12,177 bases of DNA from an uncultured Thermoguttaceae bacterium (GTDB taxonomy: Bacteria; Planctomycetota; Planctomycetia; Pirellulales; Thermoguttaceae), in contig CAKVCP010000061.1 of assembly GCA_934725735.1 (NCBI GenBank), positions 1-12,177 of the forward strand. Reading direction: 5' to 3'. A program made the translations under genes and the position numbers. Positions 1-9,018 of this stretch are shown here, piece by piece; positions within the stretch are counted from its first letter, which is position 1; the number at the start of each line of letters is the position of its first letter. Under the pieces are notes generated by a model. It ran no database searches. It saw only the letters and a list, made by a program, of their open reading frames with translations, and was not told where the DNA came from.

Positions 1-263
1 GTCGCGTCCCGATAGCGCGTCCCGAACTCGACCGCGCCCCCGGTATGGTCGTAGTGCCCGTGACTGAGCGCGAGCGCCTTGACGCGCCCTAAATCGAGCC
101 CCAGACGCTCCGCGTTGCGCCACGCGGCGCCGCTCTGACCCGCGTCCGAGAGCCAAACGTCCCCCCCGCGCCTCTCGATCCAAAAGGAAAGACCATGCTC
201 GACTTCCAGCTCCGCGCTTACCCGCCGCTCCGCCGAATTCTCGATCAGCGTGATTATCTTCAT
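1..263 (-). CDS. MBL-fold metallo-hydrolase, COG1237-like, N-terminal part (runs off left edge)
   Basis: Reading from ATG at 263 gives 87 codons without a stop to the window edge. The start MKIITLIENS, then EHGLSFWIE (22-30), SDAGQSG (39-45) and LSHGHYDHTGG (66-76) are the N-terminal pattern of metallo-beta-lactamase-fold hydrolases. HGHYDH at 68-73 is the HxHxDH metal-binding motif. The order of these blocks resembles the COG1237 family, often labelled as a dihydropterin-linked phosphate synthase; the substrate cannot be inferred from this fragment. The ATG overlaps the hsdR stop as ATGA (263-260), and GGAGG lies about 5 nt upstream inside hsdR, so translation is probably coupled to hsdR. 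The remaining two thirds of the protein lie outside the window. Confidence 0.85.
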   Translation of the reverse strand, partial: MKIITLIENSAERRVSAELEVEHGLSFWIERRGGDVWLSDAGQSGAAWRNAERLGLDLGRVKALALSHGHYDHTGGAVEFGTRYRDA

Positions 264-3200
264 AGTTCCTCCGCGTCGGGCTGCTTAACCCCGGCGAAGA
301 TTTCGACGAAGCGGCGGAGCTTCGCGATAACGCGGCGGCTCACTTCCATGCGATTCGGGCCCTTCTTCGCAAAGATCGAGACGGGGGGCAAAATCTTGTC
401 GACGTCGGTTCCGTTGCCGGTGACAAGATAGGCGGGGTTGTCGCCGAGTCGCGCGCGGTGGATGACGGAGCGGACGAACTGGCGCGTCTCCGCTGGCTTG
501 AGGCGCTCCTCTTGGATGAGCGCGTCTAGGCGCCTTTCATACTCTTCGTCGACGAGCGCGCGCCATTCTTCGCGCACGTCGAACCCGTTCGCCGCGCGTT
601 CGAGATACGTCTTCTCGTCGACGCGGCGCAGGAACGCTTCGAAGAGCTCCTTCTTCGGACGAAGCTGGATATTTCCGCCGATCGTGCGGAGGATCTGTTC
701 CGGCGTGACCTTCGATTTCGCGTCCTTCGGGATTTCATCCGTCGCGTACGCGCGGATCAGGTCGAGGATATACTCCACGTCCGCGTCGATCTGCGAGATC
801 AACTCGATCTCAAATACCACGTCCACTGGAAGGGGCGGCGCGGGCTGCGAATTACCCTCCTCGTCGATCCCGTCCCCGACGGGCTGATACTTGTCTTTGA
901 GGCGATAATATTCGTTCTTATACGCGTTGAAATCACCCTCTTCGAAACGGTCGCTCCCTTCGAATTCGTCGAACGCGCACAGGGTGTTGCGCAGACGCAG
1001 GATCTCCCCGAACGCGCGAATGAACGCGAACTCTTCCTTTTCCCCGATCGTCTCCGTCCCCGGCTCGAAACGATCCTGGAACTTCGCCGTCAACTCGACG
1101 TAACCGGGCTTGCGCGTCCCGTCCTCGTCGACGTAACCGTCCCAGTAGTCCTCGAAGGGACGCAGAACGACGACGCCCTTCGCGCTCGAGTCGCCGAAGA
1201 GGCGCAGCGCGGCATCGACCTCCTCGCGCAAATCCCGCAGGCACACGATATTACCCTGCGACTTCGTCGCGTTCAGAATTCGATTCGTCCGCGAAAAGGC
1301 CTGCAAAAGCCCGTGATACCGCAAATTCTTGTCGCACCAAAGCGTGTTGAGCGTCGGCGCGTCGAAGCCCGTGAGGAACATATTCACGACGATGAGCAAA
1401 TCCAATTCGCGATTCTTCACGCGCATCGAAACGTCTTTGTAATAATTCGCGAAGGAGCTGTCCTTGGCGCTGTAGGAGACGTTGAAAAGCTTGTTGTAGT
1501 CCTGAATCGCGGATTCGAGGAAGTTGAGCTCTTCGGAGCCGAGTTCGGCGGCGCTTTCGTTATTCTCGTCGTCGATCCAGTTGTTCGCGACCTCGTCGAG
1601 GGCTCCGAGCGTGGCGTCGCTGTTCTCGTTCTTCGACGCGCTGAAGATGATCCCGATCTTGAACTCCTTCCCGAACCGGTCGCCGAGCTTCTCCTTGAAG
1701 GTCTTGTAGTATCGTATCGCGGCGTGAACGTCGCTCGCGGCCAGGAGCGCGTTGAACCCTCGGAGGCGGCTCTCCTCGTATTCGGGGTCTTTCTGGCGTT
1801 TGAGGTATTCTGGGGTCACGCGCGTCGTGCGGAAGGGGTACGTCGTGGAATTGCGCATCGTCTTGCCGTCGAAGGTCTTGAGGATATGTTCGACGGCGCT
1901 GTTGACGTAGAGGGAGGCGCGGGTCTCGGGGTCGGCGTCGGCGAATTCGCGCTTTTGGAGCTCCCTCTCCATATCGGCGGCGACGTCGTGAAAATCGACG
2001 TGGAACTTGAGGACGTTGCGGTCGCGGATCGCGTCGACGATATTATAAACGTGGAGGCGCTCCCCGAAGGACTGCTCGGTGGTGACGGCGAGGGCGTTTT
2101 TCCCTCGGTATTTTCGCGGCTTATTCACGGGGGCCAGGGGGGCGGCGTTTTCCGGGAAGATGGGGGTTCCGGTGAATCCGTAGAGTAGTCGTTTTTTGAA
2201 GTAGGCGTCGATCGCGTCGCGCATGAGTCCGAACTGGGATCGGTGACATTCGTCGAAGATGAAGACGAACTTCTTAGCGGCGGCGACGGAGTCCTTGGCG
2301 GCGGATTCGCAGAATGAGCTGAGCTTCTGGATCGTGGTGACGACGATCTTTTGGCTGGGGTCGCGGGAGTTGAGGATTTTTCCCAGCTCGGAAGAGGACT
2401 TCGTGCCGACGACGGCGCCCTGCTGGAAGCGTTCGTATTCGCGTATCGTCTGATAGTCGAGGTCTTTTCGGTCGACGACGAAGACGACCTGGTCGACGTC
2501 GGGGATCTTGGCGGCGAGCTGCGCGGTCTTGAAGGAGGTGAGGGTCTTCCCTGATCCGGTGGTATGCCATACGTATCCGCCCCTTGCGGTTCCGGACCAT
2601 TCTTTGGCGTACGCGGCGGCGCGAATCTTCTGGACGATCCTTTCGGCGGCGCAGATCTGGTAGGGACGCATGACGAGGAGTTTTTTGTCTGTGTCGAAGA
2701 CGCAGTATTTCGCGAGGATATTGAGGATCGCGGCGCGTCCGAAGAAGGTTTTGGCGAAGTCGAAGAGGTTGTGAACGACGTTGTTGCGCGCGTCGGCCCA
2801 GTATGAGGTGAATTCGAAGGACGCGGAGCTCTTCTTTTTGAAGCCGTTGTGATCGTCGACGGCGCCTTTGCGCGTCGTGTTGGAGTAGTATTTCGTCTCG
2901 ACTCCCGTGGAGATCACGAAGATTTGGACGAACTCGAAGAGCCTGGAGCCCTCGGAGAAGGATTCGACCTGATAGCGCTCGATCTGGTTGAACGCCTCTT
3001 TAAGGCGCCCGCCGGCTCTTTTGAGCTCGACGTGAACCATGGGGAGCCCGTTGACGAGAATGGTGACGTCGTATCGGTCGCGTTTCTTCCCTTCGGCGCA
3101 GAATTGGCGCATGACCTGGAGGCGATTGGCGTGAACCTGCTCTTTGTCGAAGAGGTAGATATTGCGGACGGAATTGTCGTCGAGTTTGAAGTCGACGAGC

Positions 3201-3523
3201 GCGCGGCCGTTCTGCAAGAGGCTCGTCTTCTCCTGGATCCCGGCGTTCGGTTTGGCGAGACGTTCTTTGAAGAATCGCCCCCATTCGTCGTCGGAGAATC
3301 GGAAGTCGTTGAGGCGTTCGAGCTGACGTCGGAGGTTCTCCACGAGCTCCTTCTCGGAATGGAAATCGGCGAGTTCGTACCCCTGGTCGAGGAGGATGCG
3401 CAGAAACTCGTCTTCGAGCGCTCCTTCGGTCATCGCGGCGTAGTCGACCGCGTTAAACTTCGGCTCGTAGGAGTTGACGACGGTATACTCGGGCGTCTCG
3501 GCGATTGTGTCGTACTTAAGCAT
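260..3523 (-). CDS. hsdR: Type I restriction enzyme R subunit HsdR (type IC, EcoR124I-like)
   Basis: This 1087-aa protein is the ATP-dependent translocase and nuclease subunit of a type I restriction enzyme. It cuts DNA lacking the cognate methylation when assembled with HsdM and HsdS. An N-terminal PD-(D/E)xK nuclease is visible as YDVTILVNGLP with D152 and ELK at 166-168. The superfamily 2 motor follows: Walker A HTTGSGKT (320-327), DECH box (424-427), TGTP (451-454), then the later motifs LTGFDAP and QAFSRTNR. The nuclease and motor blocks closely resemble EcoR124I from memory, and the length is near the roughly 1040-aa norm. ATG at 3523 has AAGGA 8 nt upstream. It starts 45 bp after the half-hsdS stop and ends in a 4-nt overlap with the downstream metallo-hydrolase. 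No frameshift is seen, so it looks functional. Confidence 0.97.
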   Translation of the reverse strand: MLKYDTIAETPEYTVVNSYEPKFNAVDYAAMTEGALEDEFLRILLDQGYELADFHSEKELVENLRRQLERLNDFRFSDDEWGRFFKERLAKPNAGIQEKTSLLQNGRALVDFKLDDNSVRNIYLFDKEQVHANRLQVMRQFCAEGKKRDRYDVTILVNGLPMVHVELKRAGGRLKEAFNQIERYQVESFSEGSRLFEFVQIFVISTGVETKYYSNTTRKGAVDDHNGFKKKSSASFEFTSYWADARNNVVHNLFDFAKTFFGRAAILNILAKYCVFDTDKKLLVMRPYQICAAERIVQKIRAAAYAKEWSGTARGGYVWHTTGSGKTLTSFKTAQLAAKIPDVDQVVFVVDRKDLDYQTIREYERFQQGAVVGTKSSSELGKILNSRDPSQKIVVTTIQKLSSFCESAAKDSVAAAKKFVFIFDECHRSQFGLMRDAIDAYFKKRLLYGFTGTPIFPENAAPLAPVNKPRKYRGKNALAVTTEQSFGERLHVYNIVDAIRDRNVLKFHVDFHDVAADMERELQKREFADADPETRASLYVNSAVEHILKTFDGKTMRNSTTYPFRTTRVTPEYLKRQKDPEYEESRLRGFNALLAASDVHAAIRYYKTFKEKLGDRFGKEFKIGIIFSASKNENSDATLGALDEVANNWIDDENNESAAELGSEELNFLESAIQDYNKLFNVSYSAKDSSFANYYKDVSMRVKNRELDLLIVVNMFLTGFDAPTLNTLWCDKNLRYHGLLQAFSRTNRILNATKSQGNIVCLRDLREEVDAALRLFGDSSAKGVVVLRPFEDYWDGYVDEDGTRKPGYVELTAKFQDRFEPGTETIGEKEEFAFIRAFGEILRLRNTLCAFDEFEGSDRFEEGDFNAYKNEYYRLKDKYQPVGDGIDEEGNSQPAPPLPVDVVFEIELISQIDADVEYILDLIRAYATDEIPKDAKSKVTPEQILRTIGGNIQLRPKKELFEAFLRRVDEKTYLERAANGFDVREEWRALVDEEYERRLDALIQEERLKPAETRQFVRSVIHRARLGDNPAYLVTGNGTDVDKILPPVSIFAKKGPNRMEVSRRVIAKLRRFVEIFAGVKQPDAEEL

Positions 3524-3568
3524 GGCGCTTATCCTTCTCTTCTCTCTCGGATGGGGAAATAGGGGCGT

Positions 3569-4171
3569 TTACTCTTCTTCGTCTCGCGGTTTAAAGGTCA
3601 ACAACTTGTCGCGATAATACTCGTATTCCTTCCGCCTCGCGTCGATCTCCGCCGGAAGACCCGCGCATAAGTCGTTGCAAAGTCCGTCGAACGCGTCCAA
3701 CTGCTCCACTATCGCTCGCTGCTTTTCAAGTGTCGGGACGGGCAAAACAAATTGTCTGATCTTTTCCATCGGAATATTTTGCATTGACGAAGACTGTAGC
3801 AACTTGTTAATCTGCGTTTTCCAAAACATTGTCGTTTGGAAATAATACAACATATACTTGGGCATTAGGGAAGAACACTCGGTTCTTATCAACGCGACAT
3901 TAGGCGCCAAGTAAAATCTTTCGTTCTCTTCAATCAAAGCAACTTGCCCAATTGTCCCTACATAAGTAAACAGCATATCCCCGATTCGAAGTTTGCTCCT
4001 TGTAAGTTTAGGCAAATCGCTTTTATCAATGTATTTCACCTCTTTAAGATCGAGTTGTCCGTTTTTAACATTTAATCCTCGCAGAGCAATAATATTCCCC
4101 TCGTCAGAATACCTCACATATTTCGTAAACTCATATCCAGCAAGCTTAGTAACTGTGGCAACATCTCCCAA
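3569..4171 (-). CDS. hsdS: Third HsdS half (TRD3 plus conserved region), out of frame with hsdS in this repeat state
   Basis: About 200 residues form one HsdS half: a TRD (LGDVATVTKLAGYEFTK onward), then LPVPTLEKQRAIVEQLDAF and the helical stretch ending EYEYYRDKLLTF, homologous to the two halves of the hsdS just upstream. The start used here is TTG at 4171, but no ribosome-binding site supports it. The same frame stays open upstream through QELIKLIQYVFG into the AGAC repeat tract, which resembles a decayed HsdS N-terminus (compare ALIQELCPDG). The natural reading is therefore a continuation of hsdS, now separated by a frameshift in the tract. By my frame count, 12, 9 or 15 repeat units instead of 13 would fuse it in frame and give 621 aa. 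It might otherwise be made as a separate half-S by reinitiation after the stop at 4209. The TRD-coding part is AT-rich compared with the conserved part. Confidence 0.85.
   Translation of the reverse strand: MGDVATVTKLAGYEFTKYVRYSDEGNIIALRGLNVKNGQLDLKEVKYIDKSDLPKLTRSKLRIGDMLFTYVGTIGQVALIEENERFYLAPNVALIRTECSSLMPKYMLYYFQTTMFWKTQINKLLQSSSMQNIPMEKIRQFVLPVPTLEKQRAIVEQLDAFDGLCNDLCAGLPAEIDARRKEYEYYRDKLLTFKPRDEEE
3584..3741 (-). repeat. HsdS 3' conserved module, copy A (pairs with 11422-11579)
   Basis: These 158 bp code the C-terminal conserved region (PTLEKQRAIVEQLDAF to YEYYRDKLL) and match 11422-11579 in the same orientation with four mismatches that I counted. Identity ends abruptly at the TRD boundary (3742 versus 11580). 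This is the pattern expected where recombination exchanges TRDs between specificity genes. Confidence 0.95.
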
Positions 4172-4187
4172 TTCAACGAAAACAACT

Positions 4188-4208
4188 CCAAATACATACT
4201 GTATAAGC

Positions 4209-4217
<9 letters not shown>
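4188..4217 (-). repeat. 30-bp post-tract element, copy A (pairs with 11990-12019)
   Basis: Thirty bases immediately downstream of the microsatellite (coding sense) are identical at both loci and code LIKLIQYVFG. The coding-strand stretch CTGATTAAG carries TGA and TAA in the two frames other than the fusion frame. Every out-of-frame repeat number is therefore terminated at once. Confidence 0.92.
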
Positions 4218-5438
<1,221 letters not shown>

Positions 5439-5502
5439 GGGGGTGCAGCCTATTGTGTGGGGAACGAGGGTGAGAGGTTAAGGAGAGAGTGGGAAAGATT
5501 TT

Positions 5503-5523
5503 GCGACTCGGGGCTCGGGTCGC
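5503..5523 (-). other. Possible intercistronic hairpin between hsdM and hsdS
   Basis: In the 96-bp hsdM-hsdS gap, GCGACTCG (5503-5510) pairs with CGGGTCGC (5516-5523) around a 5-nt loop, with one G-T pair. On the transcribed strand it is followed by AAAATC, not a T-run, so it is not a typical terminator. It could stabilise the hsdM message or lower hsdS translation, but in GC-rich DNA such stems also arise by chance. Confidence 0.3.
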
Positions 5524-5534
5524 GGGGCGCGGAG

Positions 5535-7184
5535 TTATACAGACTCGAGGTCGGCGACGATGAGGTCGATTTGTCGGCGGAGTTCTTCTTCGCGCGCCAC
5601 GATGCGTTTGAGCTCCGCGTTGAGCGCGACGATATCAATCTTTTCGCGCGTGTCCGGCTTCTCCACGTACGTCGACGGGGTCAAGTTGAATTTGTTCTTC
5701 TCGATCTCTTCGAAGGGGACGACGCGCGAGAAATACTCGATATCGCGTCGATTCTTCACGACGTCCGCGATCTTCGCGATATTCTCTTCCGTCAGCTTGT
5801 TGTTCTTCGTGACCTTCACGAATTCGCGCGTCGCGTCCACGAAAAGAACGCGGTTGTCCTTCTTATTCTTCTTCAGGACCAAAACGTTCGTCGCGATCGA
5901 CGTTCCAAAGAAGAGATTGTCCGGGAGCGCGATCACCGCGTCCACGTTGTTCTGCTCCACGATATGACGCCGAATCTTCTGCTCGCTGCCGCCCCGATAG
6001 AAGACGCCGGGGAAGCAGACGATCGCCGCCGCCCCCTTGTTCGACAACCACGACAGCGCGTGCATCACGAACGCCAAATCCGCGTTCCCCTTCGGCGCCA
6101 AAACCCCCGCGGGCGCAAAGCGCGGGTCGTTTATCAGCGTCGGGTTCTTGTCCCCTTCCCATTTGATCGAATAGGGGGGATTCAAGACGATCACGTCGAA
6201 GGGCTCGTAATCCCAGTGCTTCGGGGAGACGAGCGTGTCCCCCAGCGCGATATCGCACTTGTCGTACGAGACGCCGTGCAGGATCATGTTGATGCGGCAC
6301 ATGTTGTACGTCGTCAAGTTGATCTCCTGACCGTAGACGTCGACGTCCGCGTCGCTCGCAGCCCGCGCCGCTCGATACGCCTTCAGAAGGAGCGACCCCG
6401 ATCCGCACGCGGGGTCGTAGATCTTATTCACGTTCCGCTGCTCCTGCGTCGTGAGGCGCGCGAGGAGCTCCGAAACCTCTTGCGGCGTGAAGAATTCGCC
6501 CCCGCTCTTACCCGCGTTCGACGCGTACATCTTGAGCAAATACTCGTACGCGTCCCCGAAAAGGTCGATCGTGTTCTCCGCCCCGTTGAGCTTCATCTCC
6601 CCGACCTTCTCCAAAACCGCGACGATCTTCTTAATCCTCTCGTCCGCGGTGTTTCCCAGTTTCGGACTCCGCACGTCGAAGTCGCTGAAAAGGCCCTTAA
6701 AGTTCGTTTCGCTCGCCGTTCCCTTTGCGGAGTCCTCGATATGCCGGAAGACGTTCGCCAGCTTCGTGTTCACCTCCTCCGCGCGTCCCTTCACGGCGTC
6801 AAGCAACGACGGCGACGACGCCTCCGAATTCTTCTTCTGCGCCTCGTGTTTCTCGTCGACCACCCCTCTCGCTTCCTTCAACACGTTGCAGAAAAGCTCC
6901 GACGGCTTGATGAAGTACCCGTGCTGCCTCGTCAAATGGGCGACATGCTCCGGAGTGAGCACGGAGTCGCTCATCTCTCGGTATCTAAAATCCGTACTCC
7001 CCGCTTCTTTCTCCCGACGGTCGATTTCGTTTTCGAGCTTCTCCGAGAGGAACCGGTAGAACATCGTGCAGATGACGTACGCTTTAAAATCCCACCCGTC
7101 GACGCTTCCGCGCAATTCGTCCGCCACGCTCCATATCGAACTAAAGAGTTCCGCGCGTTCCTGTTCTTTCTTCGTGTCGATCAT
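5535..7184 (-). CDS. hsdM: Type I DNA methyltransferase subunit HsdM (N6-adenine)
   Basis: This 549-aa protein is the modification subunit. Two copies bind one HsdS and transfer a methyl group from S-adenosylmethionine to adenine in the target. An N-terminal helical domain (about 1-200) precedes DLFGDAYEYLL (207-217) and SGGEFFTPQEV (227-237), the usual HsdM signature. The SAM-binding motif I is DPACGSG (257-263) and the catalytic motif IV is NPPY (335-338). A C-terminal helical region ends in REEELRRQIDLIVADLESV, which fits contact with HsdS. ATG at 7184 has GAGGAAG about 8 nt upstream and a strong promoter 64 bp away. It is the first gene of the operon hsdM-hsdS-half hsdS-hsdR-metallo-hydrolase. 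No damage is visible. Confidence 0.97.
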   Translation of the reverse strand: MIDTKKEQERAELFSSIWSVADELRGSVDGWDFKAYVICTMFYRFLSEKLENEIDRREKEAGSTDFRYREMSDSVLTPEHVAHLTRQHGYFIKPSELFCNVLKEARGVVDEKHEAQKKNSEASSPSLLDAVKGRAEEVNTKLANVFRHIEDSAKGTASETNFKGLFSDFDVRSPKLGNTADERIKKIVAVLEKVGEMKLNGAENTIDLFGDAYEYLLKMYASNAGKSGGEFFTPQEVSELLARLTTQEQRNVNKIYDPACGSGSLLLKAYRAARAASDADVDVYGQEINLTTYNMCRINMILHGVSYDKCDIALGDTLVSPKHWDYEPFDVIVLNPPYSIKWEGDKNPTLINDPRFAPAGVLAPKGNADLAFVMHALSWLSNKGAAAIVCFPGVFYRGGSEQKIRRHIVEQNNVDAVIALPDNLFFGTSIATNVLVLKKNKKDNRVLFVDATREFVKVTKNNKLTEENIAKIADVVKNRRDIEYFSRVVPFEEIEKNKFNLTPSTYVEKPDTREKIDIVALNAELKRIVAREEELRRQIDLIVADLESV

Positions 7185-7247
7185 CCTTTGTCTTCCTCAT
7201 CGGGGGATACTATGCGTCGTCGAGCGATTCGACGAAAAGTCGTGTCC

Positions 7248-7275
7248 ATTATATCAGAAAAAGCGAAGCGTTCAA
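7248..7275 (-). promoter_or_regulatory. Sigma70-type promoter of the hsdM operon
   Basis: On the minus strand TTGAAC (7275-7270) and TATAAT (7253-7248) are separated by 16 bp, and the -10 box continues as TATAATGGAC. The same decamer is in the two ankyrin-gene promoters. The implied leader before the hsdM ATG is about 55-60 nt. Confidence 0.75.
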
Positions 7276-7407
7276 ATCTCAAACGCGCGGGCGCGGCGCC
7301 CGATTAAGGACGCGCAAGAAAGAACGGCGCCCCCGTTTTTACGCGTCGAGAGATTTTGCAGAGCGCCGAAAAGGACGCCAGTCGTCGCGTCTCGGGGGAA
7401 TCGCAAG

Positions 7408-7451
7408 GGAAAAATTTTTTCGAAAAAATAGGCGAGAAACTCGATTTTCCC
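7408..7451 (-). terminator. Possible terminator or structured AT patch downstream of the first ankyrin-like gene
   Basis: GGGAAAA (7408-7414) and TTTTCCC (7445-7451) can pair. Between them lie the perfect palindrome TTTTTTCGAAAAAA (7415-7428) and a small CGAG/CTCG hairpin followed, on the minus strand, by a T-run. The position, about 40 bp after the ankyrin-like gene stop and ahead of the hsdM promoter, suits transcription termination. The GC stem is short, so the call is tentative. Confidence 0.4.
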
Positions 7452-7492
7452 TCCCTTTCTTGAGAAAGACGCCCTCCGAGACGCTTAGAAAA

Positions 7493-8263
7493 TCAGAGCT
7501 CCCCGCGCAGATTCCTGAGTCGACGCTCCTCGAGCGGATCCGCGTAACAGACCTTGAGAAGGCCAATTTTGCGCTCCAGATCCGGAATTTCGCTCTTCTT
7601 GCGCTCCTCCTCGTTCGCCATGAGGGAATTCATATGCTTCGTCAACGTTCTGACGCGCTCGTTCACGCTCCGCGCCAAGCCCGGCGGATAATAGGGATCC
7701 GCGCCCCCGTTGAGAAGCGTCGGAAAGAGCTCCTTCACGCGGAAAGGATCGTCCTCCTCGTCGTAACAGAGGGGCAAGCGCTCGAAGCCCCAGATCGCCT
7801 CGTACGAAGGCGTCACGCCCTGGCCGTCCGCGTCGTTGGGATTGTACTTCCGCGCCAAGAGGAACTCGCAGATCTCCGTGAGCTGGAAAAACGCCGCGTG
7901 ATGCAGCAGCGTGCGGTTCGTCGAGTCGGTAAGAGGCTCTTTCGCCTCGAGAACAAACGCCTTGACGAGCGTTCCAAGGGCGTCGTACGTCGAGCGAATC
8001 GTCTCTATTTCGTCGCCGCTCTTCTCCCCCTTGCGCCTTTCCACGATGAAGGACCGCTGAAGCTCGCCCATCATCTTCAGCCAGTAAACGACGACAGGGC
8101 GCTTCGAATAGCGGGTTTGAGGGCCGATTCGATATTTCTCGAGAAGGAGATTTCGCGCCTCCTCGACGTTCCCCGTCGATAAAAGAGGGGCGATCTCCTT
8201 GTAAGAATCGACGACGTAATCCGTGGAAACATTCAGACTATAATCATGAAATTGCCGCGACAT
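7493..8263 (-). CDS. Ankyrin-repeat-like protein A
   Basis: This 256-aa protein has no signal peptide or membrane segment that I can see, so it is probably cytoplasmic. Residues about 20-110 are helical and not recognised. Residues 116-150 (NRTLLHHAAFFQLTEICEFLLARKY followed by NPND) match one ankyrin repeat, and 173-190 (PFRVKELFPTLLNGGADP) looks like a second, atypical one. It is a paralog of the gene at 9015-9785: same length, with shared blocks in the same positions, including PFRVKELFPTLL at 173-184 in both. ATG at 8263 is chosen because the coding similarity begins soon after it; only a weak GGGGG site lies about 9 nt upstream. It has its own promoter about 130 bp away. Function is unknown; ankyrin repeats usually bind proteins. 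Confidence 0.85.
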   Translation of the reverse strand: MSRQFHDYSLNVSTDYVVDSYKEIAPLLSTGNVEEARNLLLEKYRIGPQTRYSKRPVVVYWLKMMGELQRSFIVERRKGEKSGDEIETIRSTYDALGTLVKAFVLEAKEPLTDSTNRTLLHHAAFFQLTEICEFLLARKYNPNDADGQGVTPSYEAIWGFERLPLCYDEEDDPFRVKELFPTLLNGGADPYYPPGLARSVNERVRTLTKHMNSLMANEEERKKSEIPDLERKIGLLKVCYADPLEERRLRNLRGEL

Positions 8264-8396
8264 TGAGATTTACCCCCGTCCATTTTTACTAAAACGCTCT
8301 TTGACGCCTCGGTCAACGGTCTAGCCGCCGGATCCAGTTCAGTGAACGAAAAAGCTCCGATTCTAAACGCAACGGGCGCCGAAATAGTCGATGTCC

Positions 8397-8425
8397 ATTA
8401 TAAAACAAACAGAAATAAAACACAA
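8397..8425 (-). promoter_or_regulatory. Sigma70-type promoter of ankyrin-like gene A
   Basis: On the minus strand TTGTGT (8425-8420), a 17-bp spacer and TATAAT (8402-8397) followed by GGAC form the promoter. It lies in an AT-rich island within GC-rich DNA. The -35 box, spacer length and TATAATGGAC are identical in the promoter of ankyrin-like gene B. A poly-A/poly-T inverted repeat (about 8421-8448) overlaps the -35 side and may end transcription from the acetyltransferase gene. The rest of the 293-bp gap 8264-8556 shows nothing else. Confidence 0.75.
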
Positions 8426-8556
8426 CAAAAAAACGCTATTTTTTGTGTGGAATTGCCAACGCTTTTCTCCGACGCCCTGCGGAACCTCGCGTCGCGTCGA
8501 GAGACGGCGACGTCGAGAGATGAAACCAAGCCGCCCGACGATTTCTCCTCCGCGCG

Positions 8557-9018
8557 TTATCCTTCCCAAATCATCGTCATTTCGCGCTCCCCCGTCCCTT
8601 GATCGACGCGTTGCGCTTGCTCGACGAACCCGTGCCGACGATAGAACGCCGCCGCGCGTTCGTTCTTACAGTAGACGCTCAGCTCCATGCGCCGCGCTCC
8701 TGCGAGCGCCTTCCTCAACAGCGCGGAGCCGATCCCTTCCCCTCGCCGTTCCGCGCGGACGAAAAGTCCTTCGATCCGCTCCCCGACGACGCCGACGAAC
8801 CCCGCGAGCCGCGTTCCCTCAAACGCCCCGAAGAGCGTCGCCTCGCGGATCGCGTCCCCGACGTACGACGCCGCCCCGCGCCAATACCTTGCGTCGACGA
8901 AGGAATGGGCCTCCAAATTCACGGTCAGCCATAATTCGAGCGCCGCGTCATACTCCGCGTCCGTCTCGATCCGACGTATCGCGACGTCCCCTACGCGAAA
9001 ATCTTCTCCACGCGTCAT
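8557..9018 (-). CDS. GNAT-family N-acetyltransferase, YjaB-like
   Basis: This 153-aa protein is a single GNAT domain that would move an acetyl group from acetyl-CoA to an unknown amine. The acetyl-CoA loop is RRGEGIG (91-97) in LFVRAERRGEGIGSALLRKAL, and the C-terminal motif is NERAAAFYRRHGF (119-131). Residues 28-45 (LELWLTVNLEAHSFVDAR) and the end resemble E. coli YjaB as I remember it. The start is ATG at 9018 rather than the upstream ATG at 9114: it overlaps the stop of ankyrin-like gene B as ATGA, and GAGGAGG lies about 11 nt upstream. The upstream part would lie inside the other gene. The coupling makes a two-gene operon with ankyrin-like gene B. Confidence 0.88.
   Translation of the reverse strand: MTRGEDFRVGDVAIRRIETDAEYDAALELWLTVNLEAHSFVDARYWRGAASYVGDAIREATLFGAFEGTRLAGFVGVVGERIEGLFVRAERRGEGIGSALLRKALAGARRMELSVYCKNERAAAFYRRHGFVEQAQRVDQGTGEREMTMIWEG

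Larger units (their letters stand above)
7185..7492. other. 308-bp intergenic region between the first ankyrin-like gene and hsdM
   Basis: It holds the hsdM promoter and leader (7185-7275) and an AT-rich inverted-repeat patch (7408-7451). The rest (about 7276-7407) is GC-rich and I see no gene or conserved motif in it. Confidence 0.6.

Noticed and set aside
3569..4171. Half-hsdS as a decayed pseudogene
   Set aside because: Apart from the frame change in the slippery tract the sequence is intact, has a conserved end, and its counterpart at 11410 is in frame. Phase variation explains it better.
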